A stretch of DNA of 64,000 nucleotides, taken from the NCBI GenBank assembly GCA_028571685.1, contig CM053158.1, forward strand, positions 59,798,001 through 59,862,000, in the 5' to 3' direction. This DNA comes from Heterohyrax brucei (lineage: Eukaryota; Chordata; Mammalia; Hyracoidea; Procaviidae). The translations under genes were made by a program, and so were the position numbers. Position 1 is the first letter of the stretch. Every line of letters begins with the position of its first letter. The notes under the pieces were generated by a model, which was given only the letters and a program-made list of their open reading frames with translations, did not search any database and was not told where the DNA came from. This document shows positions 11,091 to 23,078 of this stretch, piece by piece.

Positions 11091-12934
11091 CCCATTTAAC
11101 AATTTCTATACATATTGTTCAGTGACACCCAAGGTGAGTGCCTCCCTCACCTCACCCTAACCCTGGTCCTGAGATAGGAGCTATAAAAACAGCTTCACCA
11201 TGAAGGTGTTACAAAGGCCCCTTCCTCTCCTCATGCTGGACCTGGGGACTCATTCTGGCCCCATCTCCTTCAACCTTCTGTGGCCCTCGGCACTAGCTGA
11301 GCACTATTTGCTAGCCTGCAGCTCTAAGAGCCCTCTGCTGCCCCTAGCTGGGGGCTCTCCCATTCCTCCCAGCCACCTTAACCTAGGACCACTTGCCCTG
11401 ACTCCTTTGAGCCGCCTGCCTGACTAGGAAGAACAGATCCTGCTTACTGGAATATCAACAAGATATTTCTGTGACAGGCAATTCTGCCCTGCATGATGAA
11501 AATCACAGATAACTTACTGTTCATTCCAACAGTTTCCCCAAAAGTCCATCAACTCTTCTCAAGAGAGCAACAACCACTGTTATTCACCCAGACTCTCTGA
11601 ACCCCTCTCTCAGCATTCCTAACTCCTGTGCCTACCAGACCTGAATGCTACCTGTGACTCTACCCCAGCCTAATTAAGCCCCCCTCCTGGATTGAAAGAT
11701 GGTCTCAAATTGGGCTTCAGAGTCCTACAGAATCAAACTTTGCCCTGTGCCTTCCCAAATATTATCGAGCCATAACTTGGTTTTATCAACAGGGTATTGG
11801 GTGATATTTCAGAAGCCAGCTCTGAAAGTGGAAAGATGAGAGCTGGTATGGCAAAGAAAGTGGGTGAGGAGGGCCACCTGGAGCAGTTGTTTGGTGTTCT
11901 GAGTCTGGGGACCTCACTTGAAGACTGGGAACCAAGGTGCTGTAGGGAATGCTGGAGACTGTTCTGGCTGCCCAGCCTTAGCACTCACTGCTCAGTCTCC
12001 CTGAAGCTGCATACAAGAGGTAGACCTTCCTTCATCCTGCCTCGCAGCTCCAGCTGGCACATGGCCTGGCTTGAATGCTACTCTATCTTCTCTCATGGCT
12101 AATGCCTTGTTCTCTCAGCATTTCTTGGTTCAAATTCTTAAGTAGGTGTCCTGTCTAGTTCATGAAGGTAGGGCAAGTTGCATTGCAACCCAGCTCCCTC
12201 TTAGCAGAATTGCCTACAGTAGAGACAGTTATCATGGTACAAGTGTGTCTGCCCAAAGGTAGTGGACAAGCATAAACAGGGAGCCACAGGCCAGCAAGGT
12301 CCTGGTGGGGCACGACTTGCCCCAGGTCACACTTGGGACTGGGAGCTGAGCCTTCAGACCTTAGGCTGATGCACCTATTGCAGTTCCCATTGCAGCTGCA
12401 CCATCTTTTAGTGCTGGTGGGGGCTGACAGACTCAGGCCCAAGCTGAGTGCGGAGAAGCCTGTGAACCAGACCAGAGGGGAGCTGCACTAGAGTGTCATT
12501 TGGGCCCCATTGGTTAATATCAGCAGGGCAATAACTTCCAAGGCAGTATCTCAAATAGAATGAGAAGTTTGGAGGATTCAAATTATGAAAGAATTTTTTT
12601 CTGAGTTGAAACCAGGCAGTAGCTCCACCACTGAATGTAAAAGGCAGCCACTAACACCAAGGGTCCTCAAATCAATACAATATCTCTCTAGGAAAATAAG
12701 AGCCAGTTCAGGGTTGCAAAAGCAGCCAGGAAGATGATGATCTATCACATTAAGAGTCCCGAGCTGATGCAGGACTACCAAAGCCATGGAAGTGGCTGCG
12801 CAGCTCTCCTTCAAAAACAGCATCTTAGGGATCCAGGCCATCCTCCAGGCAGCATCTTAGGGACCTAACGCAGCATTTGAGCTCAGGCTACAATCTGTTC
12901 ATACAGCCTCAGCCCATGACTGAGCCTCACAGAG
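11091..12934. other. No recognised gene or repeat
   Basis: Moderately GC-rich DNA with short open frames on both strands (for example 12841-12578 minus, 87 codons). None shows a domain I can name. No splice-site pair with a family match was seen. Intergenic by default. Confidence 0.4.
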
Positions 12935-13936
12935 GTTCCAACAGAATGAAACACTGTGCCATCCTGAACCATCCTCGTAACTGTTGCTATATTTGAGCCC
13001 ATTGTTGCAGACACTGTGTTACTGCATGTTGTTGAGGGTCTTCCTCTTTATTTTGCTAATCCTCTACTTTATAAAGCATGATGTTTTTCTCCAGGAACAG
13101 GTCCCTCCTGATAACACGTCCAAATTACATAAAAGGAAAACTTACTTTCTCCTTTCTAAGCAGCACTCTGGATGTACGTCTTCCAAGACAGATTTATTTG
13201 TTCTTCCGGCAAGCCATAATATATGATCACCATTTTTTGCCAATACCATGATTCAAAGAGATTGTCTTAGACTGGGTTCTCTAAAGGTGTAAACAACAGT
13301 GACAATAAATAGATTGATAGATAGATACAGAGACAGATTTATCTTAGGAAGCAGCTCACACAGTTACAGATGCTGGCAAGTCCCAAGTTCATGAGGCAAG
13401 TGTCAGATTGAAGGCTTTTCCTGACTCACATAGCTGCAGGGGCTGATAAGCCCAAAATTAGCAGATCAGGCAGCAGGCTACTGGCTCACAGGCTGTGGAG
13501 GCTGATGAACCTCAAGGTTGGCAGGCAAAATGGCAGGCTACCAGCTAAAGTTCCAAGACCTAGATGTCAGATGATGATGAGCCTGGTGCAGCATTAGAGA
13601 GAGGAAAATCCAGGGAATTTTGCCAGTTTGTCCATATACACTGGATGCAGGACATATCTCCCTCACAACTGATTGGTAGATCACATTATATCACATGGAG
13701 GTGATTACATGATATCATAAAATGGAGGATAATTACATCAATACATAACCACTAAATTACATTCTTACATAACTGCCAAACCACTGACAGTCATGGCTCC
13801 ACTGAGGTGACACATAAACTTAACCATCACAGGCATCAATTGTTTCTCTGTCTTCCTTATCCATTGTCTTGCTTTCATAAGCATATGAGGTGATTGAATA
13901 TACCATGGCTTGGGTCAGGCTCATTTTAGTCCTCAA
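12935..13936 (-). mobile_element. RTE 3' fragment split by an LTR
   Basis: 12935-13262 carries RTE 3' blocks (GAGCCCATTGTTGCAGACACTG, GAGGGTCTTCCTCTTTATTTTGC). At 13837-13936 the same element resumes (ATCAATTGTTTCTCTGTCTTCC, CCATGGCTTGGGTCAGGCTCA). The break falls exactly at an inserted LTR. Confidence 0.8.
13263..13831 (-). mobile_element. ERVL-type (MLT2-like) solo LTR
   Basis: Plus-strand reading starts TGTCTTAGACTGGGTTCTCT and ends TTAACCATCACA, so the minus strand starts TGTGATGGTTAAGTTTATGTGTCA, the classic start of ERVL-type LTRs, with TG...CA ends. Candidate 5-bp flanks GAGAT (13258-13262) and GGCAT (13832-13836) agree at three of five positions. About 570 bp, no internal region. Confidence 0.75.
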
Positions 13937-15310
13937 AGAGAAATCTGAAAGGAAATAATTCCATTTATAGTAGCATCTAAAAGAATAAAACACCTAGGAA
14001 TAAACTTAATCAGTAATGTGAAAGTATAAAGCACTGCTAAAAGAGATTAAAGACTTACAAACGGAAAGATGTCCCATGTTCTTTGGTTGGAAGACTTAAT
14101 ACCATTAAGATGTCAATACTACTCAAAGTTATCTATTGACTCAATAAAATTAAAGTCAAAATTCTAACAGTTTTCCTTACAAAAATGGAGAATCCAATTC
14201 TCAGCTTTATGTGGAAGAGGCCCTGAATATTTAAAGCAATGTTGAAAGAGAAAAGGAGGAGAATTTACACTTTCTAATTTTAAAACATACTTTATAGCTG
14301 CAGTAATCAAAACAGCCTTGTACTGGTATAACAACAGACTCATAGACCAATGGAATAGAGTCCAGGAACAAATCCACACATCCATGGTCAACTAATCTTT
14401 GAATGGGTGCCAAATCCACACAATGAGAAGCATCTCCTCAGTAAATGGTGTTGGGAAAACTGAATTTCCACTGAAACTGGATCCATCCCTCATACTATAC
14501 AGAAAAACAAATTCAAAATGGATTAAGGACCTAAATAAATGTACAAACTAAAACCATAAAATTCTTACAAGAAAATAGAGGAGCAATGCTGTCTGGCCTA
14601 GCTGTTAACAATGGATTATCTAACACAGTGACAGCAGTACAAATAGCACAAGATGAAATAAATAAATGAGACCTCATAAAAATTAAAAACTTCTACTCAT
14701 CAAAAGACTTCACTAAAAAATTGAAAACAGAAGCTGCTGACTGGAGAGTATCTTTGGAAACCATATATCTAGTAAGAATCTAATAACCGTAATATATATA
14801 AAACTTCAACAACTTCAAGGAGCCCTGGTTGTGCAGTGGTTAAATGCACAGCTGCTGACCAAAAGGTCAGTAGTTTGAACTCACCAGCAGCTCTGTGGGA
14901 GAAAAATGTGGCAATCTGCTTCTGTAAAGATTACAGCCTTGGAAACTCTGTGGGGCAGTTCTACTCTGTCCTATAGGGTTGCTGTGGGTCAGAAGCATCT
15001 CTATGGCACTCGTTTTTCTTTTTTTTTTTATTTCAATAACTTAACAATGAAAATACAGATAACTATAAAATGAGCAGAGGATTTGAACAGACATTTCACC
15101 AAAGAGGACATTTAAATGGCCACCAGACACGTAAAAAGACTCTCAGCATCATTAGGCATCAGAGAGATGCAAATTAAAACCATAATGAGATATCATTGCG
15201 CGCCCACAAAGATAGCTAGGATAAAAAAAGAAAAGAAAATAACAAATGTTGGCAGGGATGTGGGGAAACTTGAACATTTATCCACTGGCAAATGTTTTGT
15301 TACATGTATA
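13937..15310 (+). mobile_element. Old L1 ORF2 fragment (plus strand)
   Basis: Degraded ORF2 reading such as AAACACCTAGGAATAAACTTA and the 15100-15280 block translating roughly as KRLSASLGIREMQIKTIMRY, an L1 ORF2 C-terminal signature. An AfroSINE at 14815-15030 and another at 15319 interrupt or follow it. Confidence 0.8.
14815..15030 (+). repeat. AfroSINE
   Basis: GGAGCCCTGGTTGTGCAGTG head, GACCAAAAGGTCAGTAG with B-box-like TTTGAACTC, GGGGCAGTTCTACTCTGTCC core, diverged tail and T/A-rich end. Inserted in L1 sequence; similar flanks ACTTCAACAACTT and TTTCAATAACTT suggest a target duplication. Confidence 0.88.
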
Positions 15311-15318
15311 TTACCACA

Positions 15319-15530
15319 AAGGAGCCTTGGGGTGCAAGTGATTTGCATCAGCTGCTGACTCAAAGGTTGAGTTTTCAAATTCAGCCAGCAGCTCCACAGA
15401 GGAAAAATCTGAAGAACTATGTTCATGAAGATTACAGCCGAAAAAACTGCTATGGAGCAGTTCTATTCTGAAACAGTGGGGTCACCCATGAGTTAGGATC
15501 AGATTCAACAGTAGCAAACAACAACTAATT
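15319..15530 (+). repeat. AfroSINE, diverged
   Basis: AAGGAGCCTTGGGGTGC head, GCTGCTGACTCAAAGGTTGAG, ATGGAGCAGTTCTATTCTG and tail GTAGCAAACAACAACT, as in RTE 3' ends. Confidence 0.82.
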
Positions 15531-16214
15531 CAATGAGTTTTACCATAACAAAAATTTTATTAGAAGCCAAGAAAGAGAAAGAAAAAGACAGCTTTGTAGG
15601 AGCTGGCTCAGCCTACCACTGAACTGGGCTCTGAAGAAACAGATGGCACTAGTTCAGGTGATCAAGTCATCCTGCTTTCTCAGCCCACTAAGTGGCAAAG
15701 CTCTGAGCACATGCATGTGTCCTCAGTGCTGGATGGTTTTGGTGGATCATTTGTCAGATTGTTGACATCTATTTGAAGGAGCTTTAAATATACAAATATA
15801 TATATATACACACACACATAAAATCTGTATCAAACATTCATGATTTATTGCAAGTTATTTCCCCCTGTATTAGCATTTTCACTTTGCTAATTGTACGTCA
15901 CTCAAAACTGACTTGATAGCACCTAATAACAACAGCAACAAATTGTGTTTTTACCATATAAAAGTTATTTTCAATTTTAAAGTAAAAAAATATTTATCAT
16001 CTTTTGGATTTGAGGTCAAAGGAAATCTTGCTCCAGTCCTAAGTTACAGAGAAATTTATCTGTATTTTCTTCTAACAATTTTTAAGGTTTTAATTTTTAT
16101 ATTTAATATCTTGAAACAGGATTTTCCTGCTACTTAGTAGAAAGAATAGATGCAATTTTCCTCTTTTCACACAAGTCATCCTGTTATCTTAATCCTACTT
16201 ATTAAAGCATTCAT
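15531..16214. other. No gene seen; short TA/CA microsatellite
   Basis: AT-rich intergenic sequence. A compound TA/CA run lies at about 15793-15819. No coding or splice evidence. Confidence 0.4.
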
Positions 16215-16885
16215 CGTTTTCAACAAGTAATGCTGGAACAATTGAGTACCCTAGAGGAAGAAAAGTCAGCTTCAACATCTACACAAAAATGAATTCAAAA
16301 TACATCATAGACCTTAAAACACTGAAACAACAAGGCTTGATACAGAAACAACTGTAGGAGAATATCTTCACAATCTTGGGGTAGGCAATGATTTCTAACA
16401 TAAGACAGGAAAAATAAACCTATGATGATAAAAAAACAGAACACTAGTTGCCTTGCGAGGAGTTGCTTTGAATGGAAAGCAGTGTGAGAGAATTTTCTAA
16501 GATCCTGGAAATATTTTGCATCTTGAGTGGCATGGTGGCTCAGTTATGTACAAATTTGCCAAACTCATTGAACTGTGTGAATAAAATTTTTCCATTTTCA
16601 CATGACAGCTATACCTCATTAACGTCTTTTTTAAGTTTAAAAAAACAAAACAAAACAGGAGCACAGGGCCAAATGAGATGTGGGATCCTAGAACATGAAA
16701 GGGATCTCAATGAATGATAACATGCCAATGCTAATTTTCAAGTTTTGATAAATGTACCATAGTTATGTAAGGTGTTAGGATAAATGTTAGGGTAAAGAAA
16801 AACTACATAAAGGGTATGTACGAACTCCCTGTAGTATCTTTGCAACTTTTCAATAAATTTAAAATTATTCCAAAATAAAAAGTTC
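16215..16885 (+). mobile_element. Old L1 fragments with 3' UTR
   Basis: 16215-16425 resembles ORF2-derived DNA. 16690-16885 carries a classic mammalian L1 3'-UTR pattern: GATAAATGTACCATAGTTATGTAAG, then CTTTGCAACTTTTCAATAAATTTAAAATTATTCC and an A-rich end. Confidence 0.7.
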
Positions 16886-18269
16886 ATATATGTATGTATA
16901 TATACTTTAAGAATAGTGCATGTAAGGACAATGGAAGTACTGTTTGTTAGCACGTGGTATTGTACCTGCAGGGACAATCTTTCAGGTGAGCTAGACTTTG
17001 AGTCAGGAGAAGAAGATTCAGTCAATAGTGGCTGGCTTCCTCACTCTTTTGACAAACATGTAAGGAGCCTGAAACAAGCTGAGTTCTGTGTCAGGCCCTG
17101 CGGACATGAAAATGAATTCATAAAATGGTAAAGATGTAACTGGAGTCAGGTTAAACATATTAAGGATGTAATACACATGTGTCTTTTTCTCCTTCCTGAA
17201 AGTGAGAATAAATGACAGAAAAGGAATCAAACAGAATAAGTCCACAAAAGACAAAGAGAATGGGCCAAGCTTGTGGCAAAAGGATTTTGGAGGAAGCAGC
17301 AAAACTCATTTATATAGCTGAGTGTGACCTAGAAGATGGCTGAAAGCTGAGGCTGAAGCTGGCAATAGGGGATCCCCAAAGCAGCCGCAGCCCCTGCACT
17401 CTCTGCTGTGCCTCTTTTCTGCCCAAAGTCTCAAACTGAGGTACCCGGCCCCTCCAAGAAGGAGGCGCAAGCAGGCTGAAAACTAGAGACTGGTTGCAAG
17501 TCTTTGCAAGATTTCCTCTCTCTTTCTGCCCCTCTCCAGCCCCAGCTGAAGACTCTGTTGAAAGGCTGAGGAAAGACACTGAAATCCAGGATGCTCCAAG
17601 AATAGCTGCATGCGGGCTCAGAGCAATGACTCGCCACTGTCAGACAGAAAGAGACCTAGAGTGTGATGGCTCAGCACAGTGAGGCATCATTTAAGATATG
17701 GTAGGTAGGGCATGTGCTCTAGGTGCCACCTGAGGAAGTGCACTAATGAATAGTTTTTTTTTTTTCCACTCAAAGCAATTTTCATAGCCAACTATGAGAA
17801 ATCATTCAGCAGTTTAAAATTGTCATACATTCTATTTTCATTAGATAGGTCCCCCAAGTTGGTGGAGGCTTATTTCTTGCTTAGGTTCAGGTGGGTGGGC
17901 AACTCTTCATGTAGTTTAGAGACTCAAACTCCATCATGGGATGGTCCACAATCCCCAGGGCCTTGTTGTCATTTCCACCCAGCCACAAAAAGAGAGATAG
18001 TATTAGGTTAAGTGCTCCAGAGAGGAAAGTGCATGGTTCAGGAGAGCAAAGAGCAGAGCACCTGCTGGCCAGACTAGGTGTCTCTGGTGAGGGGACAATA
18101 GGGGGATGGACTGAGTATATAGATGCTTCTTGACCCAGAAGGAGCCTTTATTTCTTTGAGCAAACCCCAGGGAATACCCCAGGAGACAAGGCTCTGTTTT
18201 TTACTGCTGTCCTTGGCTTCCTGGATATTCTGGTCTCTGTTTCCAAGATGTATTTTATAAATTACATAT
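16886..18269. other. No recognised gene
   Basis: Mixed sequence with short open frames on both strands near 17310-17690, none with recognisable domains. A T-run lies at about 17754-17764. Nothing else supported. Confidence 0.35.
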
Positions 18270-18455
18270 GCATTCTAGGCAACAGAAAGAGGCACTGAAG
18301 CAACAACAAAAAGACCAACAACCTGATTAAAAAATGGTCAAGGGACATGAACAGACACTTCACCAAAGGGAATATTCAAGCAGCCAACAAACTTATGGAA
18401 GATGTTCACAGTCATTAGCTATTAGAGAGAGGCAAATCAAAACTACATTGAGAAA

Positions 18456-19405
18456 TGTCTTGGTCACCTAGTGCTGCTATAACAGAAATACCACAAGTAG
18501 ATGACTTTAACAAAGAGAAGTATATTGTCTCACAGTTCAGTAGACTGGAAGTCAGAATTCAAAGTGCTGGTTCCAGGGGAAGGCTATCTAGCTCTGTTGG
18601 CTCTGGAGGAAGGTCCTTGCCATCAGTCTTCCCTTTGGTATGGGAGCATCTCAGCACAGGAACCTCAGGTCCAAAAGACACTCTGTGCTTCTGGTACTGT
18701 TTTTTTCAGTGGTATGAGTTCCCACATCTCCCTGCTTGTTTCTCTCTTTTATATCTCAAAAGAGATTGGCTTAATGTGATGGGGAACACAATGTAGAGTC
18801 CCTGAGGCAACATGAGAAAAAGAGGTATGCAGTACAAGAACTCTACTAAAAGACCAGAATTAATGATCCAAAAGCCTAGAGGATCCCCTGTGAACATGGC
18901 TTCTAGACCCTGCTGCTGGCCCTGACTGGAAACCGGTACTGAGGTCAACTCTTCAGACAAAAATGGACTGGGCTTTGAGACACAGTCTGACCATATGGTG
19001 TGTGTACTTTATGGTTCTATACAGTTACAGGAGGTTATTCTACTGGCTTCTTTCTAGATGAGAGAGAAGAGAGTAGAGAGGAGGGGACAGGTGCTTGTAA
19101 AGAGGATACTAGAAATACAGAGTGAAAAGGAGGAATCTGTTGTCACTAGGTGAAGAGAGCAGATGGAGTTACAGATAGGCAGGCATGCAAAATTGATTTG
19201 GATTGTATACTTTCACTTAATCACAATAAAAAGAGACATTGCCTTAAGACTATTTGTAGATCTCAACTGCTGCTAATTCATCTTACTAACATCACAGTGA
19301 CACAACACAGAGAAATCAAATCAGATGACAAAATGGTAGATAATCATACAACACTGGGAATCACGACCTAGACAAGCTGATGTGTGTTTTAGGGGGACAC
19401 AATTC
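18456..19405 (-). mobile_element. MaLR-like LTR, split by a truncated L1
   Basis: Plus-strand start TGTCTTGGTCACCTAGTGCTG is the reverse complement of the LTR end seen at 20490-20512. It runs to 18774, then resumes at about 19231 and ends near AGGGGGACACAATTCATCCC, the reverse of the LTR start. Confidence 0.78.
18775..19230 (+). mobile_element. 5'-truncated L1 (3' UTR only)
   Basis: Matches the 3' UTR of L1 #3 and the copies at 47.3-48.2 and 54.7-55.6 kb: AACTCTACTAAAAGACCAG, TCTTCAGACAAAAATGGACT, ending CACTTAATCACAATAAAA. Flanks AAAAGAGATTGGCTTAA (18758-18774) and AAGAGACATTGCCTTAA (19231-19247) are a diverged target-site duplication, as expected of target-primed insertion. Confidence 0.8.
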
Positions 19406-20041
19406 ATCCCTGCTAAAATAGCACTGATCAAAAAGAAAGAAAGAAACAACAAACATCAAATGCTGGCAAGGAAGTAAGGAAATTTGGAACTTTTATCCAT
19501 TGCTTCTGGGATCGTAAAATGATACAACTGCTACAGAAAACAGTATGGCACTTCCTCAAAAAACTAGAAATAGAACTACCTTATGAGCCAGCAACTCCAA
19601 TTCTAGGTACATACTCTAGAGATCTAATACTAAAGACACAATCAGATAGATGCACAAATATATTCATTTGGGAACTATTCATAGTAGTCAAAAAAATAAA
19701 AAGAAAACAGCCTAAGTGCCCTTCAACAGATGAATGGATAAGCAAAATGTGATACATACATACAATAGAATTCTACACAGCCATAAAGAGTAATGATAAG
19801 TTCTCAAAGTAAATTATACAATGAATGAATTTGGAGAACACATTATTACAAAAAGACAAGAATAGCAATACACATTGAAACCAATGATCACTGGTGCTTA
19901 CTTGGGTAGACTGGGTGGGAGGAGCTTACCCTCTAGATAGTAGACCCTTGTTATATCTGATGATGGGAAATATAACACTAAATGTGGGTGAAGTACGTAC
20001 AGCTTGACCACAGAAACAGGTATCACTAAGAAATATGTAAG

Positions 20042-20512
20042 TGTTGTGGATTGAATTGTGTCCCCCACAAAATGTGTGGTTGTTTTCCTTTTTGGGATCT
20101 GATCTGATTATCCTATGTGTTATGAATCCTAACCTCTATGATGCTGATGAGACAGGGTTAGAGGTACACATATTAATGAAGCAAGATCTACAAGATTAGG
20201 TTGTATTTTGAGTCAATCTCTTTTGAGATACAAAAGAGATAAGCAAACAGATGAAAGGGACCTCCTATCATCAAGAAAGGAGAGCTTGGATCCTCTGGAT
20301 CCAAGGTCTCTGCACTGAGAAACTCTAACTCCTGGGGGAAGTTTGAGAACAAAGACCTTCCCACAGAGCTAACAGAGAGAGAAATACTTCCCTTGGAGCT
20401 GCTGCCTTGAATTTAGATATCTTACCTCTTAGACTGTGAGAGAATAAATTTCTATTTATTAAAGGCTTTCACTGTGGTATTTCTGTTATAGCAGCACTAG
20501 ATGACTAACACA
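20042..20512 (+). mobile_element. MaLR-like LTR (5' LTR)
   Basis: Starts TGTTGTGGATTGAATTGTGTCCCCC and ends TTATAGCAGCACTAGATGACTAACACA (TG...CA). AATAAATTTCTATTTATT near the end is the usual MaLR poly(A) signal region. It is followed directly by GAATTTGGTACCAGGAAT, a leucine-type primer-binding site position, and internal sequence. Confidence 0.82.
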
Positions 20513-21320
20513 GAATTTGGTACCAGGAATGGGGTATTGCTCTAACAGATACTTAAAATGTGGAAATGGTTTTGAAATTGAACAAGTATAGGCTGGAGGA
20601 ATTTTAAGGTGCTTAATAGTAAAAGCCTCAAGTGCCTTGAAGAGACTGTTGGTGGAATTATGGACATCAAAGGCAATTCTGAAGAAGATTCAGAAGAAGT
20701 GAGGAGAGTTATAACACTGGAGATGGTGCAGACAGCAAGAATCAGCAGCTGCAGTAGGGAAATCAGCAGCAACAGAGCTTGGAAACTGGCACAAGATGGC
20801 ACAGGAGCTGACCCATGGAGCAAGAGAGCTGAGTACAGGCAGGAGGCTTGCTGGAGGAGTGAGATGTCTCTGGGCACTTACTGGCAGAGCTAAAGAGCTT
20901 TGAACAGTTGCCTGAGCAGAACAGGGGCAAAATTGACCTAAGAGGCCAGAGGCACTGAGGGGCCAAAAGACTAACCAGGAAATAGAAGCTGAAGAGACAA
21001 GGAACACAGGAAGCAGAACTGCCTAGGTCTCAAAGGTTCTGGCCACAATCTCTGGGATATTAAATGGTGGAGCCATGGCTTCTTAGGTTTTGAAGACTGG
21101 GATTATCACCAACTCAATTCCAGAACACCCAAACCCCAGAACACAGGGCTGCCATTTATGAGTGCCAGGAGGATGGGACTGGATTGCTGCCCAGAGCTGC
21201 AGGGAGGTAGACTGTTATGCCAAAGGACAGAAGAATGTGGCCTGCCAGGGCCAAAGGGGAAGAGTTGACACTTACATGGACTAGGAGAATGGGACTGCCC
21301 ACATCAAAAGCAAGTAACTT
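20513..21320 (+). mobile_element. MaLR-like internal region
   Basis: Typical MaLR internal words: TTGGTACCAGGAATGGGGTATTGC, TGGAAATGGTTTTGAAATTG, TTGAAGAGACTGTTGGTGG. No gag or pol domain is recognisable, as expected of non-autonomous MaLR elements. The 3' LTR is missing before RTE sequence begins. Confidence 0.7.
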
Positions 21321-21429
21321 GTTTTCTGAATTTCACACATGAAAAGGAATTTACGTAGCATAGAATTTGCATTTGATTTAAGACTTGAATACGACAGGGT
21401 GAATGTATTTTACATATGGCAAGGACATG

Positions 21430-22925
21430 AATATTTGACCAAAGGGTGCATGAGAATTGGAAACTGTCAAAAATTAAATGGAACACATAAACATAGATAT
21501 CCTAGGCATTAGTGAGCTGAAACGGACTGGTATTGGCCATTTTGAACCAGACAATCCCATAGTCCACTATGCCCTGAATCAAAATTTGAAGAGGAATGGT
21601 ATTGCATTCATTGTCAAAAAGAACATTTTAAGATCTGTTCTGAAGTACAATGCTGTTAGTGACAAGATAATAGTCATACACCTACGAGGACTATTATTCA
21701 AATTTACACAGCAACCACTAAAGCCAAAGATGAAGAAATTGAAGATTTTTACCAACTTCTGCAACCTGAAATCGGTTGAACATGCAATTAGGATGCATTG
21801 ATAATCACTGGTGATACGAATACATAAGTTGGAAATGAAGAAGATTCAAAAATATGGCCTTGGTGATAGAAATGATGCTGAGATCACACAATAGAATTTT
21901 GCAAGATCAATGACTTCATTGCAAATATCTTTTTTACTAACATAAGTGGTGACTATACACATGGACCTCACCAAACGGAATACACAGGAATCAAATCAAC
22001 TACATCTGTGGAAAGAGACAATGGAAAAGCTCAGTATCAGTAGTCAGAATAGGACCAGGTGCTGATTGTGGCACAAGACCATCGATTGCTTATATTCAAG
22101 TTCAAATTGAAACTGAAGAAAATTAAAACAAATCCACTAGAGCCAAAGTATGATCTTGAGTATATCCCACCTGAATTTAGGGACCATCGCAAGAACAGAT
22201 CTGATGTATTGAACACTAATGACTGAAGACCAGACAGACAAGTTGTGGAATGACATCAAAGACATCATCCATGAAGAAAGTAATAAGTTATTAGAAAAAA
22301 CAGGATAGGAAAAAAAGACCAAACTGGATGTTAGAAGAGACTTGCTCTGGAACAAGTTGCAAAAGTGAAAGGAAGGAATGAAAAGTAAAAGAACTGAAGA
22401 TTTTATAGGGTGGCTTGAGAAGACAAAGTAAAATATTATAATGACGTGTGCAAAGAGTCAGAAATAGAAAACCAAAAAGGAAGAACACGCTCTGCATTGC
22501 TCAAGCTGAAAGACCTGAAGAAAAATTCAAGCTTCAAGTTGCAATATTGAAGGATTCTGTAGGGAAAATATTAAACGACTCAGGAAGCATCAAAAGAAGA
22601 TGGAAAGAATACACGGAGTGATTATACCAGAAAGAAATGGTTGATGCTCAACCATTTCAATAGGTAGTATATGATCAGGAACTGATGGTACTGAAGGAAG
22701 AAATCTAAACTGCATTGAAGGCACTGGTGAAAAACAAGGCTCCAGGAATTGATGGAATACCAATTGAAATGTTTCAACAAACAGATGCAACTCCGGAAGT
22801 GCTCATTTGTCTATGCCAAGAAATTTGGAGGACAGCTAACTGGCCAACAGACTGGAAGAGATCCATTTTTATGCCTTTTCCCAAGAAAGGTGATCCAAGT
22901 GAATGTGAACATTATCCCGGTTCCA
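21430..22925 (+). mobile_element. RTE LINE, 5' and middle ORF, degraded
   Basis: The frame at 21478-21801 starts INIDILGISELKRTGIGHF, an RTE endonuclease N-terminus, and continues NGIAFIVKKN. Later 22250-22450 matches the KDIIHEES and NWMLEE-like region. 22715-22940 gives KNKAPGIDGIPIEMFQQT, CQEIWRTANWPTDWKRSIF and PFPKKGDPSECEHY, the RT finger motifs. Frameshifted and truncated before the RT palm FADD motif. Confidence 0.85.
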
Positions 22926-23078
22926 TATCCTCTTATGAATCTGGCTTGAATTTCTGGTAGTTCTCTGTCATATGGCTGCAGTTGTTTTTGAATGATTTTT
23001 GGCAAAATTTTACTGACGTGTGATATTAATGATATTGTTGGATAATTTCCACATTCACTTGGATCACCTTTCTTGTCC
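22926..23078 (-). mobile_element. Inverted RTE piece
   Basis: Minus strand reads CAAGAAAGGTGATCCAAGTGA (KKGDPSE), then SHVSKILPKIIQKQLQPY and QARFI, the region directly downstream of where the plus-strand RTE stops. The KKGDPSEC block therefore occurs twice, head to head. Confidence 0.82.

Larger units (their letters stand above)
18270..20035 (+). mobile_element. Old L1 3' end, interrupted by nested insertions
   Basis: 18270-18455 reads as L1 ORF2 (CCTGATTAAAAAATGGTCAAGG). It resumes at about 19410 (GATCAAAAAGAAAG) and codes QLLQKTVWHFLKKLEIELPY, then CPSTDEWISKM at 19519-19752, and runs into a 3' UTR. The gap holds a minus-strand LTR with another element inside it. Confidence 0.85.

Noticed and set aside
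15790-15825. Alternating TA/CA tract
   Set aside because: Ordinary dinucleotide microsatellite.
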